From: Colletotrichum lupini
Taxonomy: Eukaryota > Ascomycota > Sordariomycetes > Glomerellales > Glomerellaceae
Reading direction: 5' to 3'
DNA: 64,000 nucleotides
NCBI RefSeq assembly: GCF_023278565.1
Contig: NC_064680.1
Coordinates: 1 to 64,000 of the forward strand
The translations under genes and the position numbers were made by a program. The notes under the pieces are model-generated. The model was given only the letters and a program-made list of their open reading frames with translations. It was not told the DNA's origin and searched no databases. Below are positions 1 to 12,063 of this stretch, one piece after another (within the stretch, counting starts at the first letter, position 1; each line of letters starts with the position of its first letter).

Positions 1-125
1 CCTAACCCTAACCCTAACCCTAACCCTAACCCTAACCCTAACCCTAACCCTAACCCTAACCCTAACCCTAACCCTAACCCTAACCCTAACCCTAACCCTA
101 ACCCTAACCCTAACCCTAACCCTAA
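1..125. repeat. Telomere repeat (CCCTAA)n, chromosome left end
   Basis: The window opens with an uninterrupted run of the hexamer CCCTAA, about 20.8 copies, ending at the last perfect unit at base 125. Read on the minus strand this is TTAGGG, the common telomere repeat of filamentous fungi. The C-rich strand lies 5' on the plus strand, as expected for the left end of a chromosome. No degenerate telomere-like units follow, so the junction with subtelomeric DNA is sharp. Confidence 0.98.
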
Positions 126-987
126 GGAATATTATTATTATAGTTAATTAATTACTACCTAAATACGTAATACTAGGTCTTTTAAAACGAGGTGGCTATA
201 AGCTCTATATATATAATAATTAGGAATACCGCTACCCTACGTCCGTCCCCTATAATCTACTTAAGAAGCTCTTTACTAGCGTACTATTATAGCTAAACCC
301 CTTCTTTAGCTACCCTTAGCCTCCCCTAAGTTTATACTAAGGCCTTGCTCGGGCGCTTATTTCTTTACTACTTTATTAAAGCTAGGACGCTTAGCGAGAT
401 CTAAGCCTATATATTAAGGTTAGTTAGTAATTTAGGAGTATAAAGTCTACGATTATGCGAGCGGATATATACCTAAGGCTTTATACTTAAGCTTAGAGGC
501 CGACTTAGGGTACGCGACGACGAAGTCCTCGAGCGGAGTACTTATAGCAGTCTTCTTATTTTTATAAATAAAAAAAGACGTATAGCTAGGGAGCTCTTAG
601 CTAGGATCTATATCGAAGCTATTAAACTCGGAGCTAGACTTATCTTAGCCCTCGTCCTCGAAGCTATTAAAGGCGCCGTATAGGGCTAATAAGTTCTAGA
701 GTTAGTTAATATAGCGTTTAGTAAGGACTCGGGGTTTAGGGACTTATTTTACTAAAGTAGATTAGCTACCTACTTCTTAATAAGACCCTTAGCCGCTATT
801 TCGAAATAGATCTTTTTATATATAGCCTATTATATAATTAGTATTATAGAGAGAACGGGAATAAGAGGGAAGAGGCGAACGTACGACCTAAACGCCGTTT
901 TGCTTTTTAAAAAAAGAAGTCTCGGCGCTAGTATCCGTAATAGGCTTCTTAGTAACGTTAAAGTTTATATTATAAGGATTAGGGGCT

Positions 988-1024
<37 letters not shown>

Positions 1025-2751
1025 AGAGAGTAAGCGAGTTTATTATATAAGAGAAGAAAGTAGAAGTCGAAAAGTGCTACGGAATTGGGTAAATATAAAT
1101 AAGAGAAGAATATCTTATAAGCTTCCGGAGTAGGGCTAGGTAAGGCGGTAGGTAGGGCTACTATTTTTAAAAGCCGTACGTAGTTAGCCGGCCTGCGAGA
1201 GAACGTAAAGTACGTATATATTAAGTAGATACGGTAGTTTAGTAATCCGTTAAGTAGGTACTTCGGGGTCGGCTAGAAGCGAACGAAGTAGGGTAGCGGT
1301 CGGATATATAATAAGTATATAAGTACGTTTATATCGGATTAGAAGTTTACTTCGACCTCGCTAACTAAGTATAATAATCGCGGCTTACTTAGTATACGGT
1401 TAGATTTTTATCTTTACGCATACGCAGAAATAATAGAGTTTAATTATACTCTTCGTTAACTTACGGCTCGGACCGATTTCTTAGTAATATAAATACTAGT
1501 AATTAGCGACGTATCCTTAGTATTTAAACCGCTATTCTATACGCAAGGTCTTATTTTATATAACCTCTTTTTTATAATAACCGTAATAAGGTCTCCTCGC
1601 GCCCATATCTCGTCTATTTCGAACTTATATATAGCCTAATCTCTCCCGCTTTAATAATACCGAGCCTAAACGATACCCGTAATATAAGCAAGCTTATTAC
1701 TAACGGCGAGCCCGAAAGTAAAGAGCTTTTTATAATAAGGATCCCGAAATAGGCGCTCTAGTATTTATTTCTTAGTAGCCGTACTAATTATTACCTATTT
1801 TTAATAAGACTTCTTACGCAAAGCCTTTTTTAAATAAATAAAGTTAGAAAGTGCGACTAAGGGCAAGTATACGACCGCGGCTTTTAAAAATAAGTTATTA
1901 TTCTATCTCTCTATATATATTTAGATAGCGAGCTAATATAAAGAAGCCCTTAAACGCATAAAGAGAGACTTCGTCCTTTATAAGGGCGGCTTATTAATCG
2001 GCCGAGGCCGCTCGCTTATTATTATAACTATAATAAAGCGAGCTAGGTATAGCTAAGTTCGTAAGTTAAGCGTGCTACGATACTACTCGCTAAGGGGACC
2101 TAAGGCTTATATATTATATATATAATAACCTAAGAATAGTAAGCAAATCTATTAATAAAGAAATCTCCTTAGTACTTCTTAACTAGTTAGTAGTACCCGA
2201 TCTTTATAACCGCCGTTAGAGAGACGTAGCTAACTTTTAATAGCCTCTTATAACGTAACGGGTATATTAATAAAGCGTCGAGCGTAGATCCGTAAGTAAA
2301 ACGTACCCTACCTTATCCCCTAGAGGCCGTATTATATTAGATCGTTAACTAATATATAGGCTAGTTATTTATAAATAGGCAGCCCGAGGTAAAAAGACTA
2401 TATAAGTAGGACGGACGGGAGAACGGCCGTATAGGGGGTTATAGGGGTCTACGTCGTATTAATATCGTATTTAGGGAAGTTATTTTATAAAGTCGCGCCG
2501 GGTACTAAAACTAGTAGTTAACGGTAATAAGTTACGAAATAGTATTAACCGTTATATAAGTTTACTATTATAAGGGTTATAGTTATAAATAAAAAACCCT
2601 ATATAGTCTAATTATACTAATTCCTATTATATAACTTTACTACGTTAAGTAAATTAATATCTAACGCCCACGACCTCGAACTACGTACGCTCTATAAAAA
2701 AGAAGTATTACCTAAAGCTTAGGAAACGAGCGCGGCTGCGCGTATATTACG

Positions 2752-2755
<4 letters not shown>

Positions 2756-2795
<40 letters not shown>

Positions 2796-2822
2796 TTTTT
2801 TTTTTTAAATTTTTTTTTTTTT

Positions 2823-2880
<58 letters not shown>

Positions 2881-2893
2881 CTTTTTTTTTTTT
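2756..2893. repeat. Poly-T tract
   Basis: A run of about 138 bases that is almost entirely T, with a few single A or C interruptions; a shorter run follows at about 3177-3200. On the minus strand this is a long poly-A. It could be the tail of a non-LTR retrotransposon or processed transcript inserted on the minus strand, but no reverse transcriptase was identified beside it, so it is annotated only as a homopolymer. Confidence 0.9.
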
Positions 2894-4859
2894 AATATTT
2901 TAATCGTAACTATACTATTAGTTTAGCTACTTAGGCTAGCGTATGTACTAATATTAAATAGTAGGCGCTTATATAATCTATTATACTTATAACGCAATGC
3001 GCCTAACTATACTTAGTGAATTTTAATAAATTTTGAGCGTAGGAAACGGCTAGTTATTATTATAAACTCGTCTAAGCGGTATTATAGTAAAACGTACCGA
3101 TTACGGGCGATTTAGAGTATACGTGCCGTTTATTAATAATAACAAATAGCTAGGATAGCATTGCTCGGGGATTTCTTTTTTTTTTTTTTTATTTTTTTTT
3201 TTAAGATAATATTACTATATAAGTTACCTATCCTATAAAAAGAATCACTTTTATTTATAAAAAAGCTATTCGTAGTTAGGAACTTAACTATCTATCCCTA
3301 ATCCTCGAGGTGCTACTCCCGTATTAAAAATTATATTAAACCTAATTAAACTCCCCCTAAAGCCCCTATTCTTAGCGAGATATTTATATCGTAGCTACCG
3401 CAAGCCGTCCCTTATATACTATCCGAATTATCTACCTTTATAATATTAGCTTCGTTAGAACCGTCCTCGATAGTAAAGTATCGCACGTTATTAATAATAT
3501 TACTAATATAGCTTTTTTTAAGATACCGAACCTCTTTTATAAACGGCTATTTAATAGCGAGCTGCTCGCTATTAATAATAAGTCCGATAATAAGCTTATT
3601 AAGTATCTCGGATAGCCGATAAAACAGGCCGCCGTTATACTCGTACGCTACCTCGAGGACTTACTTAATAATAAAAAGGTATTTAATAAGGGTAGTATAA
3701 TTAGTCCGTAGTTAGTTATTAAAGAGATACTATTCGAGTACGAGAGGGAGAAGTAGACGCGAACTTACCCACTCTTATTTATTAATAAAAATATAATATT
3801 ACTACGCCCCTAAATAGAGGTAAGGATTTATAAGAGCTTAGTAATTTTAATAATTTTACGAATATTATTAGCCGAGATACCTAAGTACTACTCGAGTACT
3901 TTTAGAGCGACGGTCTCGTTCTTTTACCCTAGGTAACGGGGCCCGCCGTTTAGGACCTTAAACGCTTCTAAGAGGTTTATTTTTAGGGCGGACTCCTAGT
4001 CAGAATTAAGGGTCTTTAGGAGATACTAGTAGTTATTATATACCTTAACCTAGGTAAAGTTAAGGCGGATAACTACCGCACCGCTATAGTTTATATATAA
4101 CTAAATAAGGCTAATTTTTTAAATTAAGTTACGGAGCACGCGGGGGTTCGAGGAGTTACCTTAGTACTTAAAACCGGATATAATACTATCTAGGCCCCGA
4201 GCCCCCTTTACTATAACTATAAGGTTCTTTTTTAAATAGTATAGTAATATACCGAAGATTACGTTAGATAGCTTAATCGCCTTATTTACTATGCTAACGA
4301 TTACCTTTTTATAATTAGAGATAATGCGAACGTTTATTTTATAAAGGGTCTTAGCTAAGGATATAGCTATAGTAATAAGTGCCGAACGATCGACCTCCCG
4401 TAATACCGTAATAAAAAGATCGAAGTCGTCCTTTATAGGGGTATAGGTATGAGCGGGGGCGTTAGAGGCGCTCGTAGCGCCGGTAATATTATCTTACTCC
4501 TTATCCTCGGACCGCTTCGTATTTATACTTTACTTTTCTAAGGTATCTTAGTAAACTAAGATAGCCTCTATTACTCCCTAAAAGACGTCTAATATTTACT
4601 AAGGGTTAAGGTCGTGCTTATTTACGAGTAGCCGTCTATTCTCTAAGTACTATATAATAAAGTTAGATATTAAAAAAGAAACCTCGGCTAGGGTAAAGGA
4701 GAGGGGGGGAGACTAACCTCGTTAATAATATTAATAACCTTAATACTTTTAGAGGTCTCTACCTCAAGATACTTACCTTAGTTAGTAGTATTATTATCTA
4801 TAATTTACTAGAAGTATATTATATAATAGTAAGTTTATATACTACGAGTAAGAGATTTT

Positions 4860-5045
4860 TTAATAAAACGTATAGCGGGGGGTAGATATGTATATATAAG
4901 TAAGAATATATAGATATATATAAGAGAGTGGATATATATATATAAGTATGGGCGCGTTAATATATATATATAAGTATAAGTATAGGCGCGTTAATATATA
5001 TATATAAGTAAGAATATATAGATATATATAAGAGAGTATATATTT
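4860..5045. repeat. TA-rich short tandem repeats
   Basis: The stretch alternates two motifs: one of the form GGCGCGTTAATATATATA, seen twice about 50 bases apart, and one containing AAGTAAGAATATATAGATAT, seen at both ends. It is a local duplication of simple AT sequence within the RIP block and holds no gene. Confidence 0.7.
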
Positions 5046-6529
5046 TAGTATAAGGTAGAAGGGGAAAAGAGGAAAGGGTAGGAGGAAACTTAATTAGGTA
5101 GAGCGGGGTAGGGGAATAAACCGATTAGAGCGCGCGCTAATAGCTAAGTAGGGAGAGAGTAGTCGAGCTATTATAATAGGTAAGATTCTTAAAGTTATAT
5201 ATAAAGGAAATTAAAGTTCCGCTAAGAAGAAAGATAAAAGTAAATAAAAGTATTAGGTTTAGCTAGGTTAAGTTAGAGATTAGTAGCGGGGAAGATAAAA
5301 AGAAAAAAGAAAAGAAAAGTAAATACGAGATATATAGCTTAGAGAAATATATAAAAAGCGAAGGTAGGGAGTAACGGGGACCGGTACGAAAACGAGAGGC
5401 TCTTAGTTAACGTAGTTACTTAGTAAATAATTAAATAGCGAGTTAAAAATAGTAAAAGCCTAGACGGTTTTAAAATAGTAAGAGGGAGAGTAGTTAATAA
5501 AACGGAGAAGCAGACCCGGGGACCTTTATAAAATAAAAAGAGATAATACTATTTTAATTTAAACGCTATACGCTAGGAATATATAGAGCCGCTCCGCTAT
5601 TTTAGTTATCGTTTATTTATAAAACTTATGCGGCGTTACGTTATTATTTATTAAGCGCGCCGGCTCTTCGTACTATAGTACTTTATATAATCGTAGATAC
5701 TAGATATATAGAGATAGGTAAGTATATAACTAAATACCTAAGGGATTACGGTAGCTAAGCGCTATCCGGATAGCGAGATTAATAAATATAGTATACGGTA
5801 AGATTATAAAGACTACGGTACGGTAGTTTAATAATATCTAAACGGCGATATTAAATATAAGAAGGGTTTAAAAACTACGGTAGTTACTTAATATTTAAGT
5901 AGTAGAGTTAAAGTTAGGTCTTATGCCCGTAAATAGCTCGTTAGTAAATCGCCGCGTAGGGCGCTATATTAGTCCTATAATAGTTTTAGCGTAGGCCCTA
6001 CTTAATTACGCCCTATATTAATCGCGTTATATACGGCTTATTTTTAACTCTTATACTACGTAGTAGACCCTTTTCCCTTCTCTTATTCTACTTTTTTATT
6101 TTTATTTTTTATATTTAAACCGTACTTTTTATTTTAACGTACCCGTCTCCCTTTTATATTCTTCTCTCGCTTTTTACTTAGACTTACCCGTCTCCCTCTT
6201 ATAAACTTACCGTTACTTTTTATTTAGACTTACTCGTCTTAATCTTATATTCTTCCCTTACCTCTTACTTAGACTTATCTATCTTACCCTTATAACCTTC
6301 CCGCGCTTTTTACTTAGACTTACGTATCTTATTTTTATAAACTTATAATTACTTTTTACTTAGACTTATCTATCTTATTTTTAATTAATCTCTTAATAAT
6401 ATACGTAAGCGGGCTAATATAGAGGATATTACGTTTTCTGCTCTTTTTATAAAGTATATTAACACAGTTCGTTATTCTTATTATTATTAAGTACCGAGTC
6501 CCTAGCTAACCCTCGTATCTTATAAGTCG

Positions 6530-9500
6530 CCCTAAGGTTTATAATAAAAATAGAGGACTTAGACGTTATATAGGAGTAGCTAATAGATGCTATTAAGAAG
6601 CGAATTATATTTTATAATATAGTACGGTTTACTATCCCTAAGAAGCGCAACCGTAACGGTACTATAGGTACTAATTAATAATAGCTTATAAAAAGGCGCC
6701 GAACTAAGAAGCGTAGCGTAACTAGGCCCCTTAGTAATAATACCCCTCCTAAGGCCGAGGAGTATAAGTAAGTATACCCGTTTTAAGTAGCTTTTTAAAA
6801 ACGCTTCCCTACTCTAACTAAAACTTATTTAATACGGCTACTTATTTTTAATACTACTCTCGCTATTACTAAGCCTAATCATAATAATAAGGATATATCT
6901 CGGCTTATTAAAGAGGTCGTTAAACCCCGTTAACTAAACTACGATACCCGCCGCACTTATTAAAAAACTACTACCTCTATTATTACTACCTCCGCGTCTA
7001 AGCTAAGCTATAGGGGGAAGGGTAAGATTAAAAATATAAACCCGTAATACTATAAAGCCGTTAAGGTATTAAAAAGATTCGATAAGTAAGCTATAAGCCG
7101 GATACTAAACGAGTTTAGTATAACCCTCGAGACCCTCGAGTTCTAGTATTATAATATTTCTAAGCGGCTAGACGCTAATAACGCTTATAAGTTTATAATA
7201 TTCTACTTCGGTACTATAATTAATAACTTTAAGGCTAACTTAATTAGGGTAATAAAATACGTAGATATAATTAAAACGGATATTTATATTAATATAAAGC
7301 TTACTTAGCTATCTCGCGGCGCTACCCTAAATAATAATAATAGCGACCTATTACTAAAAAAGTTCTATAATATCGCTAAGCTATTTAGTATTATTATTAA
7401 GGAGGACGCTAGGGCTAGTACTAGCGCGGCGCGGTTATATAAACTACTCCTCCTTATTAAGATCTCTATAATAAAATCGGAAATCGACGCCCTAGCTAAG
7501 ACCCCTAAGGGCGATACCCTAGTAAAGTAGTTCGTTAAGAGGGGTAATATCGTTAAGGGCCCCGGCAATACTAACGCTAAGCTTTTAAAAAAGGCTATAT
7601 ATAATAACCTAAACCTCGACCTAAAATAATACTTAGCTAAGGCAAAGGATATAGTTATACCTAGGGCGTTAGTAAATGCCTTTAGTTAGGGTGGGCTAAT
7701 ATTCTATTTATAAACTAAGAGCGGGTACGTTAACGCCTCCCGAACCCCCGACCCTTAGACGCTCTTATTAATAATCCTCTTAAGAACCGGTCTTTTTTAT
7801 TACTTATAGGCTATAATACGCTCGCCGCCGTCTTTATTTATTTAAAAGCGAATAATAACGGTATTTTTAACTACCTAGCCGCCCTTAGCTTAAACTTCTA
7901 TACCCGCTCGACGTATTTAGAGGGTTCGATAAAGAGTAATAAAAAAGCGGTCCCTAACCCCGGAGTGCCTTAGGTTATCTATTCTAGCCGGGCCGGGAGA
8001 CTACTTAATACGGCCGGGCTCTAGCTAATAGAGGAGTAACGGGTCTCTCTAAAAACTATATATAAGATTATAATAAAGGAGCTATTAAAATACGACTAAG
8101 TTAACCGTATTTAGCGCCCCGAAGGCGTTAGCGGGTTTGTACTAATTAAGGAAGTGCCGCACTCCGGGGAGGAGTTAGAAAACGATAACGATAATTAGGA
8201 TACTAATAAAAACGACGAGGATCTAGATACTAATAGAGACGACGAGGATCTAGATACTAATAGAGACGACGAGGACGGCTCGTTATTTAGCTAAAGCGTC
8301 TACGCATCTTTAAAAAGAGGGGTTTAGAAATAAGTATTTAGCTCGAGGTCTTTATTTATATTAGTATTAGGTAGTTTAGGATATCTTAGTACTAGAGTTA
8401 CGGTTCTAGGTTTATAGTTAATTTTTATACTTAGGTTATACAATAATATTACGGTAAGATACTATATTTGCGGATAAGAAAATAAGATTATGTTTTATAA
8501 CCCGACGGCGGTTTACTAGTTTATATATATAAAAGCCGAGTTAGGTTTATTAAGTAGCGGATAGTCGCCCGCGATTTATTAATAATTTAATTACGTAACG
8601 GCGCCGTATAAGAAATATAGGGGCTAGGTTATATAGCGATTTCGGCTTAAAATCCTCGCTAAGCGATCCGAGGCATAGCTACCGTCGTAAGGTAAAATAT
8701 TAAACCGTTAAATACTACCGTTAGTTATATATAAACCGTTACTTATTACTATCGACCGCTTAAAACTTAGGGCGGGAATCTCGCTCGGGGAAAATAAATA
8801 GCACTACGAATTCGCTAATAACTCTCGAGTCTTAAAAGTATTATTTATCGAGAGAGAAAGGCGAGGATTTCTATTATAACGCAACTTATTACGAGGACTA
8901 TATTAGTATTAAAAAAACGCCGCGATACTAACCTAAATAATAATAAAAGACTAAATAAACACGCCGTTTAAGTACTCAAAACAATACTAGGGGCTACTAA
9001 TAAATAATCTCTAAGCCGTTATGTACCTATTTAATATAGTTAAAGTAATCCGGGTAGCTATCGCCCGTATTATAAAAGAAGTTAAGTCGAGGGAATATAG
9101 TCTTATATGCCTCGAGCGATCGCTCCTTTTTATATAACTACTCGTCGCTACTTAGGTCGTCCTATTATTTATAATCTTTTATAATTATATTGCCCGTTAA
9201 GAGTCGCCGTAAGGATAGGGTAACGAGGGGCGGGCTAAGGAGCGTTAAGCCCTAGTTAAAATACGTATACGCGAACTTAAAGTCGATCTTTAAAAGGCTA
9301 GGTACTTAGTGCGCTAACGTATAAAATAGGTCTTTATTATTATTAACGCGGGCGACGCTATTATATTAAAAAATACGTAGGCTAAGTAGTACGAATAGTA
9401 GATAGGTAAACTCTTCCGCAGTCTACTTAATAACTTTCTAATCGACGTTATTAGGGATCCTTATAAAAGAGAAGAAGACTAGCTTAGCGAGCTTTTTAAG

Positions 9501-10300
9501 GGGAGCGAGCCCCCTTATATTAGTAGCGTAAGAAATACCGAGCTATAAATAAGTAAGCTTAGTAAAGTACTTAAGAGCGGCTACGATATAAAAAGTCGTT
9601 ACCGGGACTACTAGGGCGGATAGCGTAAAAAAAAACGCCTTTTTACTTATTTAAAAAGTAAGCTAGTAGCCTTATACTCGGGAGCTAAGTAAAGCTAACT
9701 TACGGAGCGCGGGTATATACCTTAATAACTATACTAAGCGCCCGGGTACGGTAATATTTTTACCCTAAGTAATGCGCGCTACGTATAGGGCCGGTTACTC
9801 CGGTATAAACTCGCCCTAATATAGCGAGGTAGAAGCGCTAAAGTCGAGGTTAATTATTTTTAGTATTTTAAACTTACTAAGATAAAAAGAGAGCGGTAGG
9901 CTTAGCTTATTACCTAGGGCGCTCTCTTAGTAACGCTATTAACGGACGTAGAGCTCTCTTAGTATTCTTTATATTACTATATTATAGATTTACTTCCTAT
10001 TTTCGAGATATATATTATAGAAGTTATCTAGGACCTAGAGCTTAGGGAAGCGTAGCCCGAAATACTTAGCTACGGCGCCGTATTTAATCCCTAAAATAAA
10101 CTATTTTTAAACGTAGCGTCGCTCTTTAACTACTTACTAAACGTTCTCTAGCTACTTTAATTTTAATAAGAAGAGGGGTAGGGCAAGGCTCTACTATTCG
10201 TAGTTAACTTAATATAAGTTACTTAGGCTCTCGTAATTAAGTTATTTAATAATAGTAAGCTTTAGCTCCGTTAGGAACTAGGAAATTTAGAGCGGTATAA
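6530..10300 (+). pseudogene. Long decayed coding relic(s), plus strand, unidentified
   Basis: Through this stretch the plus strand retains long runs of codon-like sequence interrupted almost only by TAA and TAG, which is what a RIP-mutated coding region looks like. An acidic Asp/Glu-rich repeat is encoded at 8199-8275. I could not recognise reverse transcriptase, integrase or transposase motifs. It may be the body of one or two old mobile elements, but I do not assign a family. Confidence 0.35.
8199..8275 (+). repeat. 27-bp tandem repeat, about 3 copies
   Basis: Units of 27 bases beginning GATACTAATA and ending GAGGATCTA occur back to back at 8199, 8226 and 8253. The unit is nine codons long and rich in GAC and GAG, so in its original gene it would have encoded an acidic repeat. 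The unit length, a multiple of three, supports a coding origin. Confidence 0.85.
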
Positions 10301-10440
10301 TAGAGGTACTAAATAGAAATTGTTAATAAGGTTACTGAGTGTGTAGATCTATATAGGGACTTCCTAAAGGATACTTATTTAAATAAGAGCTATATATAAA
10401 AAGTTAGCGACGCGGGGTACGTAGAGGCCGCGGTAAGGAA

Positions 10441-10660
10441 TAGCTATAAAAATAAGTAAAATAAAAAAGGGTATGTAAGAGTAAGATAGATATAAAAAAG
10501 ACTTATATTATATATAAGTTATTTAAAAAAACTTAGCGCTATAGGGCACGCGAAGGCCAGGTCGGTAAATAGTTATAAAAATAGTAAAATAAAAAGGGGT
10601 GTGCGAGAATAAGATAGAAATAAAAAAGACTTATATTATATATAAGTTATTTATAAAAAG
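10441..10660. repeat. 129-bp tandem duplication
   Basis: A sequence starting TAG(C/T)TATAAAAATA and including AAAAAGACTTATATTATATA occurs at 10441 and again at 10570, an offset of 129 bases. The copies differ at several sites. No gene is visible in either copy. Confidence 0.8.
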
Positions 10661-11243
10661 AAAAAAAGTAAGAGAAGAGATATTATAAGGACGAAAGCCC
10701 GGAGCCGCTATAAAGCTATAAAAGTAAAAAAGGTAAGAAGGGCTAAGTAAGAGGTTAAAGACGGCGATATTAAAGTTAATAGTTAGGTAATTTGCGGAGT
10801 AGGTCCGAACGTTCATAGCCCGGCGCATATTTTTAAAAGGAACGTAAAATATTAATATACTACGGTAGTTTAAAAATCGTATAGAGATAACTATATCTTT
10901 ATAAAATAGTTACTAAAAGGGCATAGCTCTAGCTTACGTCGCGTCCTATAATTTATTATTATTAAATATTAAACGACTTATAGAGCGTAACTCGGAAGGA
11001 ATTCTTAAATTGCGCCGCGATACGAGTTTCTTAAACCGGCCCCTACCCTAAATTCGTTAAATCGATTTACTATCGGATACTATTATATAAATACCGTAGC
11101 TAGGTAATACGCTAGTTTATACGGGATAATAGGTTATTTATTTAACGAGGCCGATAGTAAGATAGCGTAAATAAGTTAATTATTAGTCCGCGACTTATTT
11201 TATAAAAATAGTAACATACCACGGCGTTCTATTAAAGAGGGGT

Positions 11244-11300
11244 AGATAACTATCTTTTTTTAAAATAATTACTAGCTTAGAGCAGGCCGATAGGAATAAG
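11244..11300 (+). repeat. 57-bp direct repeat, copy 1
   Basis: This 57-base sequence, which contains TTTTTTTAAAATAATTA and CCGATAGGAATAAG, recurs in the same orientation at 15077-15133 with scattered differences. The two copies lie about 3.8 kb apart and might be remnants of the long terminal repeats of a decayed element, or of two insertions of one element. Confidence 0.7.
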
Positions 11301-11583
11301 ATATTAACTACGCCGTATCTTTTTTAATACGAGCTATCGTCCCCGGCCTCTATGTCGCTACTACCTAAGCTTAGTCTTATTATTTATAATATCTATAGTT
11401 TATAGTACCTATAGTTTATTATATTTATACTATCCGCATGGTCTCTAGTACTTATAATACTTATATTACCACGTTACTTAGAGCTTAACCGGAGTCTCGT
11501 AGTATACTTAGATCCTCTATATCTCTCTTCTTATATAGGAACGACCTTTTTCTTATACGTTATATACCCGTTTTTTTATAAAA

Positions 11584-12063
11584 ATGCCGCTCGTCCTATA
11601 TCCGCTTACTAGTTACTAAGCTAGCAATGCCCGCTACTAAATCTTATTACGCCGTATAATTTATAACTTTTATAAAATAGCTACTACTATAAACGAGGCC
11701 CTCTAGGCCTTAGTAATAAGTAAGAAGATTAACGCTTATATAATCTATAGTAATACTATAGTCGTTATTTACTAAGACGATACGGACGTAGCCGTTATTT
11801 ATAGCGTTCTCCTTTACGGCTCCTTTAAAAAGGTCGTCGACCCGGATATTAAATACTATATTTAGTTTATAAACGAGCTCGGGAGATATACGATCTACGA
11901 TACCTTAAAAATTCCGGGCGAGGCTCCTAGGAATATTTACGACCTTTAAGAATACCTTAAGAGGGCTTAGGAAATAAATATCGTTATAAATACCGGCCCT
12001 CGTATAGCTATAACTCGTTCTAGGCCCGTATTATTAACCGATTCTATTATCCTAGATTACTAA
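11584..12063 (+). pseudogene. 159-codon decayed reading frame, unidentified
   Basis: From the ATG at 11584 one frame can be followed to a TAA at 12061 with only TAA and TAG interruptions and no frameshift. It lies between the two 57-bp direct repeats and may be a gene of an element they bound. I recognise no domain. The final TAA could be a true stop or another mutated glutamine codon. Confidence 0.35.

Noticed and set aside
7365..7568. 67-codon minus-strand open frame in the first RIP block
   Set aside because: RIP-saturated DNA; composition-driven hydrophobic translation, no domain, and codon-like signal lies on the opposite strand.
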